Part shown: one piece after another, positions 1-10,775 of the stretch
Layout: every line of letters starts with the position of its first letter
Numbering within the stretch: the first letter of the stretch is position 1
DNA from: Clostridium drakei
GTDB taxonomy: Bacteria > Bacillota > Clostridia > Clostridiales > Clostridiaceae
DNA length: 64,000 nt
Assembly: GCF_000633595.2 (NCBI RefSeq)
Contig: NZ_JIBU02000023.1
Location: 62,001 to 126,000 of the forward strand
Reading direction: 5' to 3'
Notes under the pieces: generated by a model
Told to the model about the DNA's origin: nothing
Database searches by the model: none
The model's input: the letters and a program-made list of their open reading frames with translations, nothing else
Made by a program: the position numbers and the translations under genes

Positions 1-3000
1 AGATCTATTAATTAAACTTAATGAAATTTTAAACCCAGGATTCTTTTCCATACCTTTAGCATTTAAAGATATTACTGGAATATTTGAAAACCCTGCATCT
101 TTTAATGCTTTACGCAAAAAACCAATGTAATTTGTGGCCCTGCACCCTCCTCCAGTTTGAGATATTATAACCGAAGTATTGTTCAAATCATATTTGCCTG
201 ATTTTAAAGCCTCTATAATTTGTCCCACTACTATTATTGCTGGATAACAAGCATCATTATTTACATATTTTAACCCTTCATCCACAGCTTTTTTATCTTG
301 AGATGGAAGTACTACTACATTATAACCAGATTGTCTAAATGCTTCCTCTAAAAATTGAAAATGTATAGGAGACATTTCTGGAATTAAAATCGTATGATTC
401 TTTTTCATTTCTTTAGTAAATATTATTCTTTTATATTTATTTTCAACTTTTTTAAGCTTAAAACCACTATTTTCTCTTTCTTCTGCTGCTGCTTTAAGCG
501 AACGAAGTCTTATTCTTATAGCGCCTAAATTATTTCCTTCATCAATTTTAAGAGATGTATATATCTTTGAGTTACCATTTAATATTTCCTGTACCTGATC
601 TGTTGTAACTGAATCCAATCCACAACCAAAAGAGTTTAACTGAACTAACTCTAAATCCTTCTTCGTAGCAACAAAACTAGCTGCAGCATAAAGTCTAGAA
701 TGATATACCCATTGATCTACTACTCTAAGAGGTCTCTCAACATGTCCAAGGTGAGCTACAGAATCCTCTGTAAGCACTGCCATATCAAGTCCATTAATTA
801 AATCTGGTATTCCATGATTTATTTCTGGATCTATATGATAAGGTCTTCCTGAAAGTACTACTCCCTTTATCCCTTTTTCTTTAATAAATTCTAAAGCATT
901 TTCACCAGCTTTTCGAATATCTTCTTTAAAACTTTCCTGTTCTTTACATGCTTTATCTACTGCATAAGTAATCTCTTTTTCACTTAAATCAAATTCTTTA
1001 AGTTCCTCTAGTAATCTTTTCGCCAATACCTTTTTATTATGCAAAGGCAAGAAAGGCTTTATAAATTTTATATTTTGCTCTCTTATAGCATCTACATTAT
1101 TTTTAATTACTTCGGGATATGATATTACAATAGGGCAGTTATAATGGTTGTCTGCTTCCTTTTGCTCTTTGCTTTCATAAGTAATACAAGGATAAAAAAT
1201 AGTTTTTATACCTTTTTCTATAAGATTCATGATATGTCCATGAACCATTTTTCCAGGGTAACATACTGATTCTGATGGTATAGTCTCAATTCCCTTTTCA
1301 TATATCCTCTTTGAAGATCTAGCTGATAATTCTACTCTAAAACCAAGTTCAGTAAATAGCGTAAACCAAAATGGATAATCCTCATACATATTAAGAACTC
1401 TTGGTATACCCAAAGTTCCCCTTTTAGCTTCTTCTTCTTTTAAAGGCTTATATTGAAAAAGTCTATCATATTTATATTTAAATAAATTTGGAAACAAATT
1501 TTTTTTCTTTTCCTTACCTGCTCCTCTTTCACATCTATTTCCTGATACAAATTTTTCTCCATTACCAAATTTATTTATGGTAAGCAAACAGTTATTTGCA
1601 CATAATCCACATCTTGCCATACTTGTTTCTACACTGAGCTCATTCAATTCATGTATATTTAAAAGTTTAGTTGCATAACTGTCTTTATATTTTTCTTTAG
1701 CTATTAAAGCAGCTCCAAAGGCTCCCATTATTCCAGCAATATCTGGTCTAATAACTTCTCTCTCAGATAAAAGCTCAAAACTTCTTAATACTGCATCATT
1801 GTAAAAAGTTCCTCCTTGTACTACTATCTTTTCTCCTATTTCCTTAGGATTTCTTATCTTTATTACTTTAAACAAAGCATTTTTAATAACAGAGTAAGAT
1901 AAACCTGCAGAAATATCTCCTACAGAAGCTCCTTCTTTTTGAGCTTGTTTAACTCTAGAATTCATAAAAACAGTACATCTAGATCCTAAGTCTACAGGCT
2001 TTTGTGAAAATATAGCCTCCTTTGCAAAATCCTTTATACCCATACCAAGTGAATTTGCAAAAGTCTCTAAAAATGAACCACATCCAGAAGAACAAGCTTC
2101 ATTTAAAAGTATGCTTTCAATAACACCATCTTTTGTTTTTAAGCACTTCATATCCTGTCCACCAATATCCAATATAAAATCTACTCCTGGACAGAAAAAA
2201 GCTGCTGCTTTATAATGTGCTATAGTTTCAATTTCCCCTATATCAACCTTCAAGGCAGTTTTTAGAAGAGCTTCTCCATAACCTGTTACTGCAGAATTTA
2301 CAATTTTAGCTTCTTTAGGCATAATTCCATAAAGTTCTTTTAATATTTTAACAGTAGATCTAAGAGGACTTCCTTCATTATTGCAGTAATAGGTATAAAG
2401 TATATTTCCTTCATTATCAATAAGTGAAGCTTTTGTTGTAGTTGATCCAGCATCTATTCCTAAAAAACAGTCTCCTTTAAAATCTGATAAATTTTTTCTT
2501 TTCACGGAATGGACATCATGTCTTTTTCTAAACTCTTCATATTCCTCATTATCCTTGAAGAGTGGTCTTAATCTATCTGATTCATCTATAGAAATATTCT
2601 TTAAATTCTCAAATCTACTCATAAGAGAATTTAAAGATATTTTTCTTTCATCAAATGAAGCTAAAGCTGCTCCTATTGCAATATAGAGCTGTGAATTTTC
2701 AGGAAAAACTACCTGATCATCTTTTAAATTAAGCATTTCTATAAATCTTTTTCTAAGTTCAGAAAGAAAGAATAAAGGTCCTCCTAAAAATGCTACATTA
2801 CCTCTTATTGGTCTTCCACATGCTAGTCCACTTATAGTTTGAATTACAACAGCTTGAAGTATAGATACTGCAATATCTTCCTTTAATGCGCCTTCATTTA
2901 AAAGAGGTTGAACATCAGTTTTGGCAAAAACTCCACATCTTGCTGCTATAGGATAAATTGTTTTATAGTTCTTTGCTAATTCATTTAATCCTGAAGCATC

Positions 3001-3426
3001 AGTTTTAAGTAAAGAAGCCATCTGATCTATAAAAGAACCCGTTCCTCCAGCACAAGTACCATTCATTCTTTGGTCTATTCCATCCTTCAAATAAGTAATC
3101 TTGGCATCTTCTCCACCAAGTTCTATTACCACATCTGTTTGTGGATTATAAGTCTGTATAGCTTTTGTACTTGCTATAACCTCCTGAACAAAAGTTATCC
3201 CTACTGATTTAGAAAGAGACATTCCTCCAGAACCTGTTATCGTTATTGTTATTTCATTGTCTTTAAATTCTTTATAAACCCCAGCAATGATTTCTTTTAC
3301 CGTTTTCTTTATATCAGAAAAATGCCTTTCATATTTACCATATACAAGTTCCATGAAGTTATTTAAAACTGCAACTTTAACTGTAGTAGACCCAACATCA
3401 ATACCTACATGAAACAATTCATTCAT
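1..3426 (-). CDS. Acyl-CoA dehydratase activase-related protein, C-terminus beyond window
   Basis: The reading frame is open from an ATG at 3426 (ribosome site GGAGG, 3434-3438) to the window edge, so at least 1142 residues are present and the stop is missing. Two ASKHA ATPase domains lie in tandem. The first begins at residue 1 ([29 protein letters not shown]). The second begins near residue 321 ([27 protein letters not shown]). A cysteine cluster CGLCANNC follows near residue 604, then a DUF2229-like segment and an HgdB-like C-terminal part with GGGCRATNY near residue 1093. Members of this family are about 1400 residues long and resemble a fused activase (HgdC) and 2-hydroxyacyl-CoA dehydratase component, where ATP-driven electron transfer from a [4Fe-4S] cluster activates dehydration. 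The actual substrate of these stand-alone fused proteins is not established. No hydratase partner gene is seen nearby. Confidence 0.9.
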   Translation of the reverse strand, partial: MNELFHVGIDVGSTTVKVAVLNNFMELVYGKYERHFSDIKKTVKEIIAGVYKEFKDNEITITITGSGGMSLSKSVGITFVQEVIASTKAIQTYNPQTDVVIELGGEDAKITYLKDGIDQRMNGTCAGGTGSFIDQMASLLKTDASGLNELAKNYKTIYPIAARCGVFAKTDVQPLLNEGALKEDIAVSILQAVVIQTISGLACGRPIRGNVAFLGGPLFFLSELRKRFIEMLNLKDDQVVFPENSQLYIAIGAALASFDERKISLNSLMSRFENLKNISIDESDRLRPLFKDNEEYEEFRKRHDVHSVKRKNLSDFKGDCFLGIDAGSTTTKASLIDNEGNILYTYYCNNEGSPLRSTVKILKELYGIMPKEAKIVNSAVTGYGEALLKTALKVDIGEIETIAHYKAAAFFCPGVDFILDIGGQDMKCLKTKDGVIESILLNEACSSGCGSFLETFANSLGMGIKDFAKEAIFSQKPVDLGSRCTVFMNSRVKQAQKEGASVGDISAGLSYSVIKNALFKVIKIRNPKEIGEKIVVQGGTFYNDAVLRSFELLSEREVIRPDIAGIMGAFGAALIAKEKYKDSYATKLLNIHELNELSVETSMARCGLCANNCLLTINKFGNGEKFVSGNRCERGAGKEKKKNLFPNLFKYKYDRLFQYKPLKEEEAKRGTLGIPRVLNMYEDYPFWFTLFTELGFRVELSARSSKRIYEKGIETIPSESVCYPGKMVHGHIMNLIEKGIKTIFYPCITYESKEQKEADNHYNCPIVISYPEVIKNNVDAIREQNIKFIKPFLPLHNKKVLAKRLLEELKEFDLSEKEITYAVDKACKEQESFKEDIRKAGENALEFIKEKGIKGVVLSGRPYHIDPEINHGIPDLINGLDMAVLTEDSVAHLGHVERPLRVVDQWVYHSRLYAAASFVATKKDLELVQLNSFGCGLDSVTTDQVQEILNGNSKIYTSLKIDEGNNLGAIRIRLRSLKAAAEERENSGFKLKKVENKYKRIIFTKEMKKNHTILIPEMSPIHFQFLEEAFRQSGYNVVVLPSQDKKAVDEGLKYVNNDACYPAIIVVGQIIEALKSGKYDLNNTSVIISQTGGGCRATNYIGFLRKALKDAGFSNIPVISLNAKGMEKNPGFKISLSLINRS

Positions 3427-3470
3427 AAATATTCCTCCAAATTTTACATATTTAATAACATTTTAAATTC

Positions 3471-3506
3471 AAATGTCATTTGAAATGCCATTTAAAATGC
3501 TATTTT
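3471..3506. promoter_or_regulatory. Three tandem 12-bp dyads, candidate operator of the activase gene
   Basis: Three consecutive 12-bp units (3471-3482, 3483-3494, 3495-3506) follow the pattern AAATG-N-CATTT-N or a close variant. Each junction also forms a CATTT-N-AAATG dyad. The array covers the predicted transcription start of the minus-strand activase gene and the first part of its leader, where a repressor would block transcription. The cognate protein is unknown. Confidence 0.5.
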
Positions 3507-3511
3507 ATTCT

Positions 3512-3540
3512 ATTTTAAATCTTAAAAAGCTTGCTGTCAA
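3512..3540 (-). promoter_or_regulatory. Sigma-A type promoter of the activase gene
   Basis: On the minus strand TTGACA (3540-3535) is followed after exactly 17 bases by TAAAAT (3517-3512). Transcription would start near 3505, giving a leader of about 80 nt that contains the 12-bp repeat array. The two boxes are near-consensus. Confidence 0.65.
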
Positions 3541-3934
3541 TACAAGGTTTTATACTCAATATAATTAAAACATTTTCTATTTTTATAATTAACTGTAAAT
3601 TGAAAATTTCTAGTTTTACAAGTTCATCAATGCTATTGTACAATTTTAAATTAACCAGTTATTTTCATATAATTTTTAATTATAACTTTCCTCCCTTGAT
3701 TTAATAATAAATCTCTATCTATAACAAGCTCATTTACATTAAAGTAAAATTATTCCTATAATATGTATACTTATATTTCTTGAAATATATTAAAACTATA
3801 AAAATATATCAAATATATTATTTATAGTTTTAATATTTTTATATATACTATATAATGTTTATTTAATTTTAAAAAAGCCTTTAAAATATCAAGATATTAT
3901 TTATACAATAAAGCATTTTAAAGTAAAATTTCTC

Positions 3935-3962
3935 TTGATTATTTATTTTTGTGCTATATAAT
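3935..3962 (+). promoter_or_regulatory. Promoter of the YitT-family gene
   Basis: TTGATT (3935-3940) and TATAAT (3957-3962) are 16 bases apart, upstream of the plus-strand YitT gene. The rest of 3541-4122 is AT-rich with no ORF I can support. The transcript would have a leader of about 150 nt with a hairpin (CAGAT..ATCTG) at 4001-4025. Confidence 0.5.
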
Positions 3963-4122
3963 TTATATTATGAGATTAATATTATGTGAAACTTCAATAA
4001 CAGATGGGGTTTCAAATCCTATCTGAATTCTTACTTATAAAAATCCATAGATTATCTTCATAAGCATATATATTATGATAAATAATAATAAAATAATAAA
4101 TGATTTAGAAAGGAATTATTAA

Positions 4123-4983
4123 ATGACTACAAAATTTTTAAACAAGAATGATTTTATTGACTTTTTGTTTATTATACTAGGAAGCCTCGTAGGGGCAATC
4201 GGTGTAAATATGTTCTTAATTCATGCTAAACTTTTAAGTGGTGGGGTTACAGGACTAGCACTTATATTTCAATATCTATTTAAAATTCAAGCGGGTTATG
4301 TAATCATTATACTCAATATTCCTCTATTTATATTAAGCATTATCAAATTAGACAAAAAATTTACCATATTTTCCTTAATAGGAACATTAGCTTTTTCTTC
4401 ATCACTAATACTAACTGAGCCCATATCCAATATTTTAAATATAAATGATAGTTTGCTTTTTTGTTTATATGGAGGTGTAGTTAGCGGAATTGGTAGTGGT
4501 TTAGTATTTGCTCACAGGGGTTCTACAGGTGGATTAGATATAATTTCTATGTTATTTAAAAGAAAATATACTAATTTTAACATAGGAAGAATATCTTTTT
4601 ATATTAATTTAGTTATTGTAAGTATTAGTGCTTTTATATTTGGACTGCCTAGTGCTCTATATACTTTAATAGCTATGTATATAACTTCTTTTGTTATCGA
4701 TAATATAGTAAAAGGTCTTAACCAATCAAAAGCTGTTTTTATTATTACAAAAAAAGAAGAAATAATATCTGAGCTTATAATGGTAAAACTTAATAGAGGT
4801 GTTACCTATCTCTATGGAGAAGGTGCTTATAATAAAGATAGTAAAAAAATACTATATTGTGTTGTAACACTTTCCCAATTGCCTGAATTGAAAAATTTAG
4901 TTACATCTATAGATGAAAAAGCTTTTATTTCCATTTCAGATACCTCTGAAATTCATGGAAAGGGATTTAAATCTGGCTTATAA
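4123..4983 (+). CDS. YitT family membrane protein (DUF2179)
   Basis: This 286-residue protein has five to six hydrophobic segments in its first 200 residues, with the family-typical stretches LLSGGVTGLAL near residue 36 and HRGSTGGLDII near residue 130. The C-terminal 80 residues are a soluble DUF2179 domain (from about AVFIITKKEEI to the end). YitT-family proteins are conserved in Firmicutes, but their transported substrate, if any, is not firmly known. The start is supported by AAAGGA at 4109-4114. The gene stands alone and ends at a strong bidirectional terminator shared with the convergent export operon. Confidence 0.85.
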   Translation: MTTKFLNKNDFIDFLFIILGSLVGAIGVNMFLIHAKLLSGGVTGLALIFQYLFKIQAGYVIIILNIPLFILSIIKLDKKFTIFSLIGTLAFSSSLILTEPISNILNINDSLLFCLYGGVVSGIGSGLVFAHRGSTGGLDIISMLFKRKYTNFNIGRISFYINLVIVSISAFIFGLPSALYTLIAMYITSFVIDNIVKGLNQSKAVFIITKKEEIISELIMVKLNRGVTYLYGEGAYNKDSKKILYCVVTLSQLPELKNLVTSIDEKAFISISDTSEIHGKGFKSGL

Positions 4984-5006
4984 ATTTCAAATTAAAAGTA
5001 CATTGC

Positions 5007-5052
5007 GACACAACTTTTTTAGAGGACAATTGTCTTCTGAAAAGTTGTGTCA
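5007..5052. terminator. Bidirectional terminator
   Basis: A long near-perfect hairpin: GACACAACTTTT pairs with AAAAGTTGTGTC, and the interior AGAGGACAA pairs with TTGTCTTCT. It sits between the convergent YitT gene and the export operon. T-rich sequence follows on the plus side and inside the stem. Confidence 0.8.
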
Positions 5053-5091
5053 TATTATTTTTATGCAATGAAAATTCACTAGTTTTTCATA

Positions 5092-6261
5092 TTATTCAAA
5101 TCTCAATGCATCAATAGGTTTAAGCTTTGATGCCTTATATGCTGGAAATATGCCAAATATAATCCCTACTGCTAAGGAAAATGAAAATGCTACTACAACT
5201 ACTGGTAAGGAAAAACTCATTGACATTCCCACGGCTTTAACACTCCACCCTAATCCCAATCCAAATAATACACCTGCTACTCCACCTAATGAACTCAAAA
5301 CTAGAGCTTCAATAAGAAATTGAATTAATATATCCTTTTTCGATCCACCTAAAGCTTTTCTAATTCCTATCTCCTTTGTCCTCTCTGATACTGATACTAA
5401 CATAACATTCATTACTCCTATACCACCTACAATTAATGATATTGCTGCTATTCCACCTAATAAATATGTCATGGTATTTGTTATTGAACTCATAGTATCT
5501 AATAATTGTTTTTGGCTCATAACTCTGTTGTTATTATCAGTAGACTTGAAGAAATTATTGAGATATCCATTTATTTCGTTAGTTAAAGTATCAACATTGT
5601 TTTGATCTAATGTCTTAATATATAGATTTTGAACATTTCTAGTTCCTGCCAGTCCTATAGCAGTAGTTGATGGTATAATTACCATATCATCAGTATTACT
5701 TCCCATAGAACTTCCCTGTGATTTCAACACTCCTACTACTTCATAAGTATTGCCTTTTATGTCAACACTTTTTCCTATAGGATCTGTAAATCCATAAAGC
5801 TCTGCAGCTATATTTGAACCTAAAACAGCTACTTTTCCTCTATAATCCACATCCAAGTCTGCAATAAATCTACCTTCACTAATAGTCATATTTCTTATAT
5901 CAAGAAAATTGCTAGTTGTTCCAGTTATTGAAGTGTTTTGTGAATTTTTATCTACCTTAACTGTAGTACTTGTAGAAATAATAGGTGCAACCTTATCTAT
6001 TCCCTGTATAGCTTCTACATTCTTCACATCATCAAGAGTAAACTGCTTAATTCCATTATTGTTAGATGTATTTGCTGAAATAAGATTTGTACCCAAAGAT
6101 TGAACTTGAGAAGTTATTTGCTTTGTTGAACCACTTCCCATACCTACTAACACTATCACTGAAGAAATTCCTATGATTATGCCTATCATAGTGAGGGCAG
6201 ACCTTAATTTATTGCTTCGTATGTTTTTAATAGCCAACTTTACCGTTTGAAAAAATCCCAT
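5092..6261 (-). CDS. MacB/YknZ-type ABC transporter permease
   Basis: The 389-residue protein has an N-terminal transmembrane segment (about residues 20-42), a MacB-type extracytoplasmic (PCD) domain (about 45-240) and three C-terminal helices of an FtsX domain (about 268-385). The signatures SERTKEIGIRKALG and FGIFPAYKASKLKPIDALR are typical. It is the permease of a tripartite system with the ATPase and adaptor genes just upstream. It ends at the hairpin at 5007-5052. In Gram-positives such YknXYZ-like systems usually export peptides or toxins, but the substrate here is not visible. Confidence 0.9.
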   Translation of the reverse strand: MGFFQTVKLAIKNIRSNKLRSALTMIGIIIGISSVIVLVGMGSGSTKQITSQVQSLGTNLISANTSNNNGIKQFTLDDVKNVEAIQGIDKVAPIISTSTTVKVDKNSQNTSITGTTSNFLDIRNMTISEGRFIADLDVDYRGKVAVLGSNIAAELYGFTDPIGKSVDIKGNTYEVVGVLKSQGSSMGSNTDDMVIIPSTTAIGLAGTRNVQNLYIKTLDQNNVDTLTNEINGYLNNFFKSTDNNNRVMSQKQLLDTMSSITNTMTYLLGGIAAISLIVGGIGVMNVMLVSVSERTKEIGIRKALGGSKKDILIQFLIEALVLSSLGGVAGVLFGLGLGWSVKAVGMSMSFSLPVVVVAFSFSLAVGIIFGIFPAYKASKLKPIDALRFE

Positions 6262-6273
6262 TTAATTTCCCTC

Positions 6274-6936
6274 CTATGCATACAATTTTCCATCTTCAAT
6301 AGTAATAACTCTTTCTGCTTGTTTGGCAACATTGGGATCATGAGTTATGATTACTATAGTTTGTCCCATTTTGTGCAGCTCTTTCATAAGTTCTATAATT
6401 TCTCTACTGGTTTTACTATCAAGTGCTCCTGTTGGTTCATCTGCCAAAAGAAGTTTTGGCTTACCAACCAAAGCTCTTGCAATAGCCACTCTTTGCTGCT
6501 GTCCTCCAGAAAGCTGATTAGGTCTATGATATTCCCTACCTTTTAATCCTACTTTTTCAAGTTGCTCCATTGCCAAATTTCTACATTCTTTTGCATTAAT
6601 TCCTCTATATAAAAGAGGTACTTCTACATTTTCAACTGAATTTAATTTATTAAGCAAGTTGAAATTTTGAAATATGAAGCCTATTTGTTTATTTCTAATT
6701 TTAGTTAATTCAGATTCTTTTGCTTCGTCTACATTGATGTTATCAAATACATAACTTCCAGAATCTGAAACATCCAAGCATCCTAATATATTCATCAGTG
6801 TAGATTTACCTGATCCTGAAGGACCTATAATAGAAACAAATTCATTTTCCTTTATATTTAAATTTATATTATCTAAAGCTTTTACTTCTGTATCTCCCAT
6901 AGTATAAGCTTTGCTCAAACCCTTAATTTCAATCAT
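6274..6936 (-). CDS. MacB/LolD-type ABC transporter ATP-binding protein
   Basis: A 220-residue nucleotide-binding protein of standard length for this subfamily. Walker A (GPSGSGKSTL), Q-loop (FIFQNFNLL), signature (LSGGQQQR), Walker B (LLLADEPTGALD) and H-loop (ITHD) are all intact. It lies 12 bases upstream of the permease and 23 bases downstream of the adaptor gene, so the three form one operon. It would power the FtsX-domain permease by the mechanotransmission scheme described for MacB. Confidence 0.92.
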   Translation of the reverse strand: MIEIKGLSKAYTMGDTEVKALDNINLNIKENEFVSIIGPSGSGKSTLMNILGCLDVSDSGSYVFDNINVDEAKESELTKIRNKQIGFIFQNFNLLNKLNSVENVEVPLLYRGINAKECRNLAMEQLEKVGLKGREYHRPNQLSGGQQQRVAIARALVGKPKLLLADEPTGALDSKTSREIIELMKELHKMGQTIVIITHDPNVAKQAERVITIEDGKLYA

Positions 6937-6959
6937 TAAACTTCTCCTTTCTTCAATCT

Positions 6960-7925
6960 CTAGTTTTCTTGTCCACTATTCTTCCCATTAACTTGATTAT
7001 CTGATGATTTATTACTATTTTTTGTTCCTTCGCCTTGCATCATTTGAAAACCACCCATACCTCTCATCTTAGATGAGCTACTATTAGAAGTTTGTACTTG
7101 TGGTATTTCAACTTCTTGACCAGTTACTAATCCATTAGTTATTTCTACCATTCTTCCATTACTAATTCCCACTTCAACCTTTTGCAATGTAGTAGATCCA
7201 TCATTTTTAGGTATAATTACATATTTTTGATTTTTAACATCCTTTACTGCTTCTACAGGCACTGCTATTACATTATCCTTAGATTCAGTTACTATTGTAG
7301 CTTCAGTAGACATTCCAACTTTAACATTATCTGCACTGTCAAAAGCTATTATTACATCAAAATTTGACACACCATTAGAATATGTGCCCTGCTGACTGAT
7401 GTCCTTAATAGTACCTGTAAATTTTTTATCAGAGTAAGCATTAACTTTTATATCTGCCTTTTGACCAATTTTTAAATTTGGTAAATCTGTTTCATCAACT
7501 GATATAGTAGTATAAAAATTCTTGTTATCAAACACTGTTATAAGCTGCTGTGATGGATTTATACTATCACCTGCCGCTATACTTACATCACTTACAATAC
7601 CATCAAAGGGTGCTAATATAGCATCACTTCCATTTTTAAATGTTATAAGTTCTTGCCCTTTAGTTACCACCTGATTTTTGCTTACTAAAACAGAATCTAC
7701 AGTATCTTTATTAGCAGACTTAATAACTTGCGTTTCTGATGACTGAACACTACCTGACCCTGAAACTGACTTTTTAATACTTTGAATTGATGCTTTTACT
7801 TTAGAAAACTGCGAAGTTTTACTTACAGTCGATGCTTTAGCTGTAATATTTTTATACACTCCAACTCCTCCAACTCCTAAAATCGCTACTAACATTATAC
7901 TAATAGTTATTTTTTTCATAATCAT
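6960..7925 (-). CDS. HlyD/MacA-type efflux adaptor (YknX-like)
   Basis: The 321-residue protein has an N-terminal signal anchor (about residues 4-25), then a biotinyl-lipoyl-like hairpin split around residues 60-115 (LAPFDGIVSDVSIAAGD) and a beta-barrel domain. Its tail (about 285-321) is rich in Ser, Gly, Met and Asn. It is the membrane-fusion component of the MacAB-like operon and its first gene. Two in-frame ATGs (7925 and 7919) lie behind AGAGAGG. The first has 4 bases and the second 10 bases of spacing, so the start is uncertain by two codons. Confidence 0.88.
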   Translation of the reverse strand: MIMKKITISIMLVAILGVGGVGVYKNITAKASTVSKTSQFSKVKASIQSIKKSVSGSGSVQSSETQVIKSANKDTVDSVLVSKNQVVTKGQELITFKNGSDAILAPFDGIVSDVSIAAGDSINPSQQLITVFDNKNFYTTISVDETDLPNLKIGQKADIKVNAYSDKKFTGTIKDISQQGTYSNGVSNFDVIIAFDSADNVKVGMSTEATIVTESKDNVIAVPVEAVKDVKNQKYVIIPKNDGSTTLQKVEVGISNGRMVEITNGLVTGQEVEIPQVQTSNSSSSKMRGMGGFQMMQGEGTKNSNKSSDNQVNGKNSGQEN

Positions 7926-8196
7926 CTATCCTCTCTATACTAATTAATTTAATGTGCTTTACTATGAAATCAATTATGACATTGCAACCTTAACTTTTCC
8001 TTAATTTCATTAAATAAATAAAATCTACTTTTGTTATTTAATAGATAATTTGGGTTAAAGTATTAACAATGTCAAACGAAATATTATAGAGTACATATTT
8101 TCAAAATTGGTTATATTTAACTTAAATTAACAGCAAAATTATATTAGAAATTTTGCTATACTCTGATAAATTTCTAAATTAAAAGGAGTTGATATT

Positions 8197-9345
8197 ATGA
8201 TTTCAAAAAAATCATTAGATGATTTAAAGGTATTTACTGAATTTGAAGCAAATTTAATACCTGGAGGTGTTGTATATGGTATTATAGAAGGTGATACCAT
8301 GACATGGGTAAAATATTCTGACAATCTTGACCTTAATGTATTTTATGTAGGACTTAAATTAGACCATAATAGTACAACTATGACTTCCATTCGCGAAAAA
8401 AGGCCCATATCTCAAAACATTCCCCGTTCTGTTTATGGTATGAGATTAACTATTTCTTCTATACCTATCATAGATGAAGAAGGTAATTCTATTGGTGCTT
8501 TTTCTATGGCAATTCCAAAATTGCACCCAGTAGTAAAGGCATTTCCAGATTTTGCACCAATGCTATCTGAAATGTTCGCTGAAGGTGTCCAACTTAGATT
8601 AACAGATTTAAATAAAATCGTACTTACTCAATCCTCACAAAAATTTGATATACCTTCTTTAAAAGAAGGGGTTTCTCTTAATGAAAATTCCATTGAAATT
8701 AAAGCAATAAAATCCAAAAAACCTCAGACAGAAGAAGTTAACTCTCTAGAATACGGAGTTCCAGTTAGATTATCAGCTTATCCATTATTTGATGAAGTTA
8801 GCAACGAAGTAGTAGCTGCTTTTAGTGTAACTACACCAAAAGAAATTGCTGTAAACCTGCGCAACATGTCTTCTAATCTTGAAAATAATCTTACTGGAAT
8901 ATCATCTACTATCCAGGAATTAGCCGCATCTGCATCCCAAATACATGCTAACCAGCAAAACCTTAACACCACTATCAACGAGATAACTGCTCTATCAGAA
9001 AAAATTAATGATGTATCACATTTTATAAAAGAAATTGCAGATGAAACTAAAATGTTAGGTCTAAATGCTTCCATAGAAGCAGCAAGAGCTGGAGAATTTG
9101 GAAGAGGCTTTGGAGTTGTTGCTAATGAAATTAGGAGGCTGTCTGATCAATCAAAGAGTACAATACCTAAAATTGCCAAATTAACAGAGGATATAATAGC
9201 AAAAGTGGATGAATCAAATAAAAAAAGTGAAAATTCTTTATCTGCTAGCCAAGAACAAGCTGCTGCTACAGAAGAAATTACAGCAGGCATAGAAGAAATA
9301 ACCTCTACATGTGAGGAATTAAATAAAATTGCACATAGTCTTTAA
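8197..9345 (+). CDS. Soluble methyl-accepting chemotaxis protein
   Basis: At 382 residues with no membrane-spanning segment, this is a cytoplasmic chemoreceptor. The N-terminal 220 residues form a sensor region with a repeated layout ([23 protein letters not shown] and a second [24 protein letters not shown]), suggesting two PAS/Cache-like halves. The C-terminal part is a short MCP signalling domain with the hairpin-tip stretch [26 protein letters not shown] broken by G and R differences from membrane MCPs. The start has AAAGGAG eight bases upstream. It is monocistronic and followed by a strong terminator. The ligand is unknown and intracellular sensing is inferred from the lack of helices. 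Confidence 0.88.
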   Translation: MISKKSLDDLKVFTEFEANLIPGGVVYGIIEGDTMTWVKYSDNLDLNVFYVGLKLDHNSTTMTSIREKRPISQNIPRSVYGMRLTISSIPIIDEEGNSIGAFSMAIPKLHPVVKAFPDFAPMLSEMFAEGVQLRLTDLNKIVLTQSSQKFDIPSLKEGVSLNENSIEIKAIKSKKPQTEEVNSLEYGVPVRLSAYPLFDEVSNEVVAAFSVTTPKEIAVNLRNMSSNLENNLTGISSTIQELAASASQIHANQQNLNTTINEITALSEKINDVSHFIKEIADETKMLGLNASIEAARAGEFGRGFGVVANEIRRLSDQSKSTIPKIAKLTEDIIAKVDESNKKSENSLSASQEQAAATEEITAGIEEITSTCEELNKIAHSL

Positions 9346-9360
9346 TACTTTTACTTAATG

Positions 9361-9415
9361 AAAAAACTTACAAAGCTAATTGAGCATTATCTTTTAACTT
9401 TGTAAGTTTTTTATT
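9361..9415 (+). terminator. Rho-independent terminator after the soluble chemoreceptor
   Basis: A 15-bp perfect stem (9361-9375 with 9398-9412, AAAAAACTTACAAAG against CTTTGTAAGTTTTTT) is followed by a T-rich run. Confidence 0.85.
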
Positions 9416-9442
9416 TTGACTTGTTTAATTATATACACTTTT

Positions 9443-9537
9443 TTCACATAAGTGTTACTATTAATATAGAAGCAACTATAAATATTAAAATAATACTAGC
9501 AATGCAATAAAACTACATTGTAGAAATATAGTTTTAT
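9443..9537 (+). promoter_or_regulatory. Possible promoter and leader hairpin before threonine aldolase
   Basis: TTCACA (9443-9448) and TATAGA (9465-9470) are 16 bases apart. Downstream, ATAAAACTA (9507-9515) pairs perfectly with TAGTTTTAT (9529-9537), ending five bases before the AAGGAGG ribosome site. The hairpin could limit translation, but that is inference. Confidence 0.35.
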
Positions 9538-9552
9538 TTCAAGGAGGTCAAA

Positions 9553-10587
9553 ATGAGTTTAATTAAAGATTATAGAAGTGATGCAGCAACATTGCCAACA
9601 TTAGAAATGCGACAAGCTATGGCAAATGCCGAAGTAGGCGATGATTTTAATGGTGAAGATCCAACAGTAAATCGATTGGAAAAAATGAGTGCTAAAATAT
9701 TTGGAAAAGAAGATGGGATGTTTGTTATTTCAGCTACTATGGCAAATCAAATAGCTATTATGACATCTACTCATCCTGGTGATGAGGTACTGGTAGGTGA
9801 AGAATCTCACATTTATAATATGGAAACTGGAGCACTAGCTGCTCTTTCAGGAGTTCAAACTAGACCTCTTCGCAGCCAAAATGGACAGTTTGATTTTAAA
9901 AATGTAGAAAAATCAATTCATAAAAGTGGGTTACAATTTCCTTTAACAAAAGTACTATGTTTAGAAAATACTTACGATTTAAATCGTGGAATTCCACTCT
10001 CCCAAGAGTACATGTCTGAACTCTCCTTATTGGCTCACAAAAATGATTTACTGGTGTATTTAGATGGAGCTCGAATGATTAATGCTGCAGTTGCTCTTAA
10101 AGTTGATCCTGAAATCCTATGTCAAGGAATTGATATGATGCAATTTTCTCTTTGCAAGGGATTAAGCGCTCCTGTGGGGTGTGTTCTTCTTGGTACGAAA
10201 GATTTTATTAAACAAACACGAAGAATGAGGCAAAGAATTGGAGGCGGAATGGCACAAGCAGGACATATGGCAGCCGCAGGTATTGTTGCTCTTAAAACCA
10301 TGATTCCCCAAATAAAAATTGATCACCTAAATGCTAAACGTTTAGCCGTTGGACTTGCCAATTTAAATAGCAATCTAGTTAATGTGGAAAATACTTTAAC
10401 TAATATAGTACAATTAAATCTTAAAAATATTAAAAAAGATGCTTACTATGTATCTAGTGATCTGCAAAAACGTGGTATAAAAATAAAAGTAATTGATTCA
10501 ACAACTTGTCGATTTGTAACCCATAGAGGTATTACAACAGAAGATATTGATGAGACAATTGATGTATTAAAAAATATATTACTGTAA
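9553..10587 (+). CDS. Threonine aldolase family PLP enzyme
   Basis: This 344-residue protein has the fold-type I layout of low-specificity L-threonine aldolase: N-terminal DYRSDAATLPT, the DGARM cofactor Asp motif near residue 174, and the Schiff-base lysine in FSLCKGLSAPVG near residue 203. Family members cleave L-threonine or L-allo-threonine to glycine and acetaldehyde. Length matches the family. AAGGAGG stands six bases before the ATG. The gene is monocistronic and convergent with the two-component operon. Exact stereospecificity cannot be read from sequence. Confidence 0.88.
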   Translation: MSLIKDYRSDAATLPTLEMRQAMANAEVGDDFNGEDPTVNRLEKMSAKIFGKEDGMFVISATMANQIAIMTSTHPGDEVLVGEESHIYNMETGALAALSGVQTRPLRSQNGQFDFKNVEKSIHKSGLQFPLTKVLCLENTYDLNRGIPLSQEYMSELSLLAHKNDLLVYLDGARMINAAVALKVDPEILCQGIDMMQFSLCKGLSAPVGCVLLGTKDFIKQTRRMRQRIGGGMAQAGHMAAAGIVALKTMIPQIKIDHLNAKRLAVGLANLNSNLVNVENTLTNIVQLNLKNIKKDAYYVSSDLQKRGIKIKVIDSTTCRFVTHRGITTEDIDETIDVLKNILL

Positions 10588-10662
10588 AACATGCAATTAT
10601 TATTTTAGCAGCTTCTTAGTAATAAACACATTCTAAGCATAAATATAATGTAAAACCTAAAT

Positions 10663-10754
10663 AAAGGACAAAGTTTAAACATCAAACAAAATAATTATGA
10701 TTTAATATTTTCTAACGTTAGAAAGTAAACTTTTTTATTTGAACTTTGTTCTTT
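10663..10754. terminator. Nested bidirectional terminator
   Basis: Outer arms 10663-10679 and 10738-10754 pair in 15 of 17 positions. Inside lies a perfect 16-bp palindrome TTTCTAACGTTAGAAA (10709-10724) followed by ACTTTTTTATTT. It separates the convergent threonine aldolase and histidine kinase genes. Confidence 0.7.
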
Positions 10755-10775
10755 ATAATACTGTGTCTCATTCTT

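Noticed and set aside
5092-6936. Cell-division FtsEX instead of a MacB-type exporter
   Set aside because: The adaptor gene with lipoyl-like and beta-barrel domains and the MacB-type extracytoplasmic domain fit a tripartite exporter.
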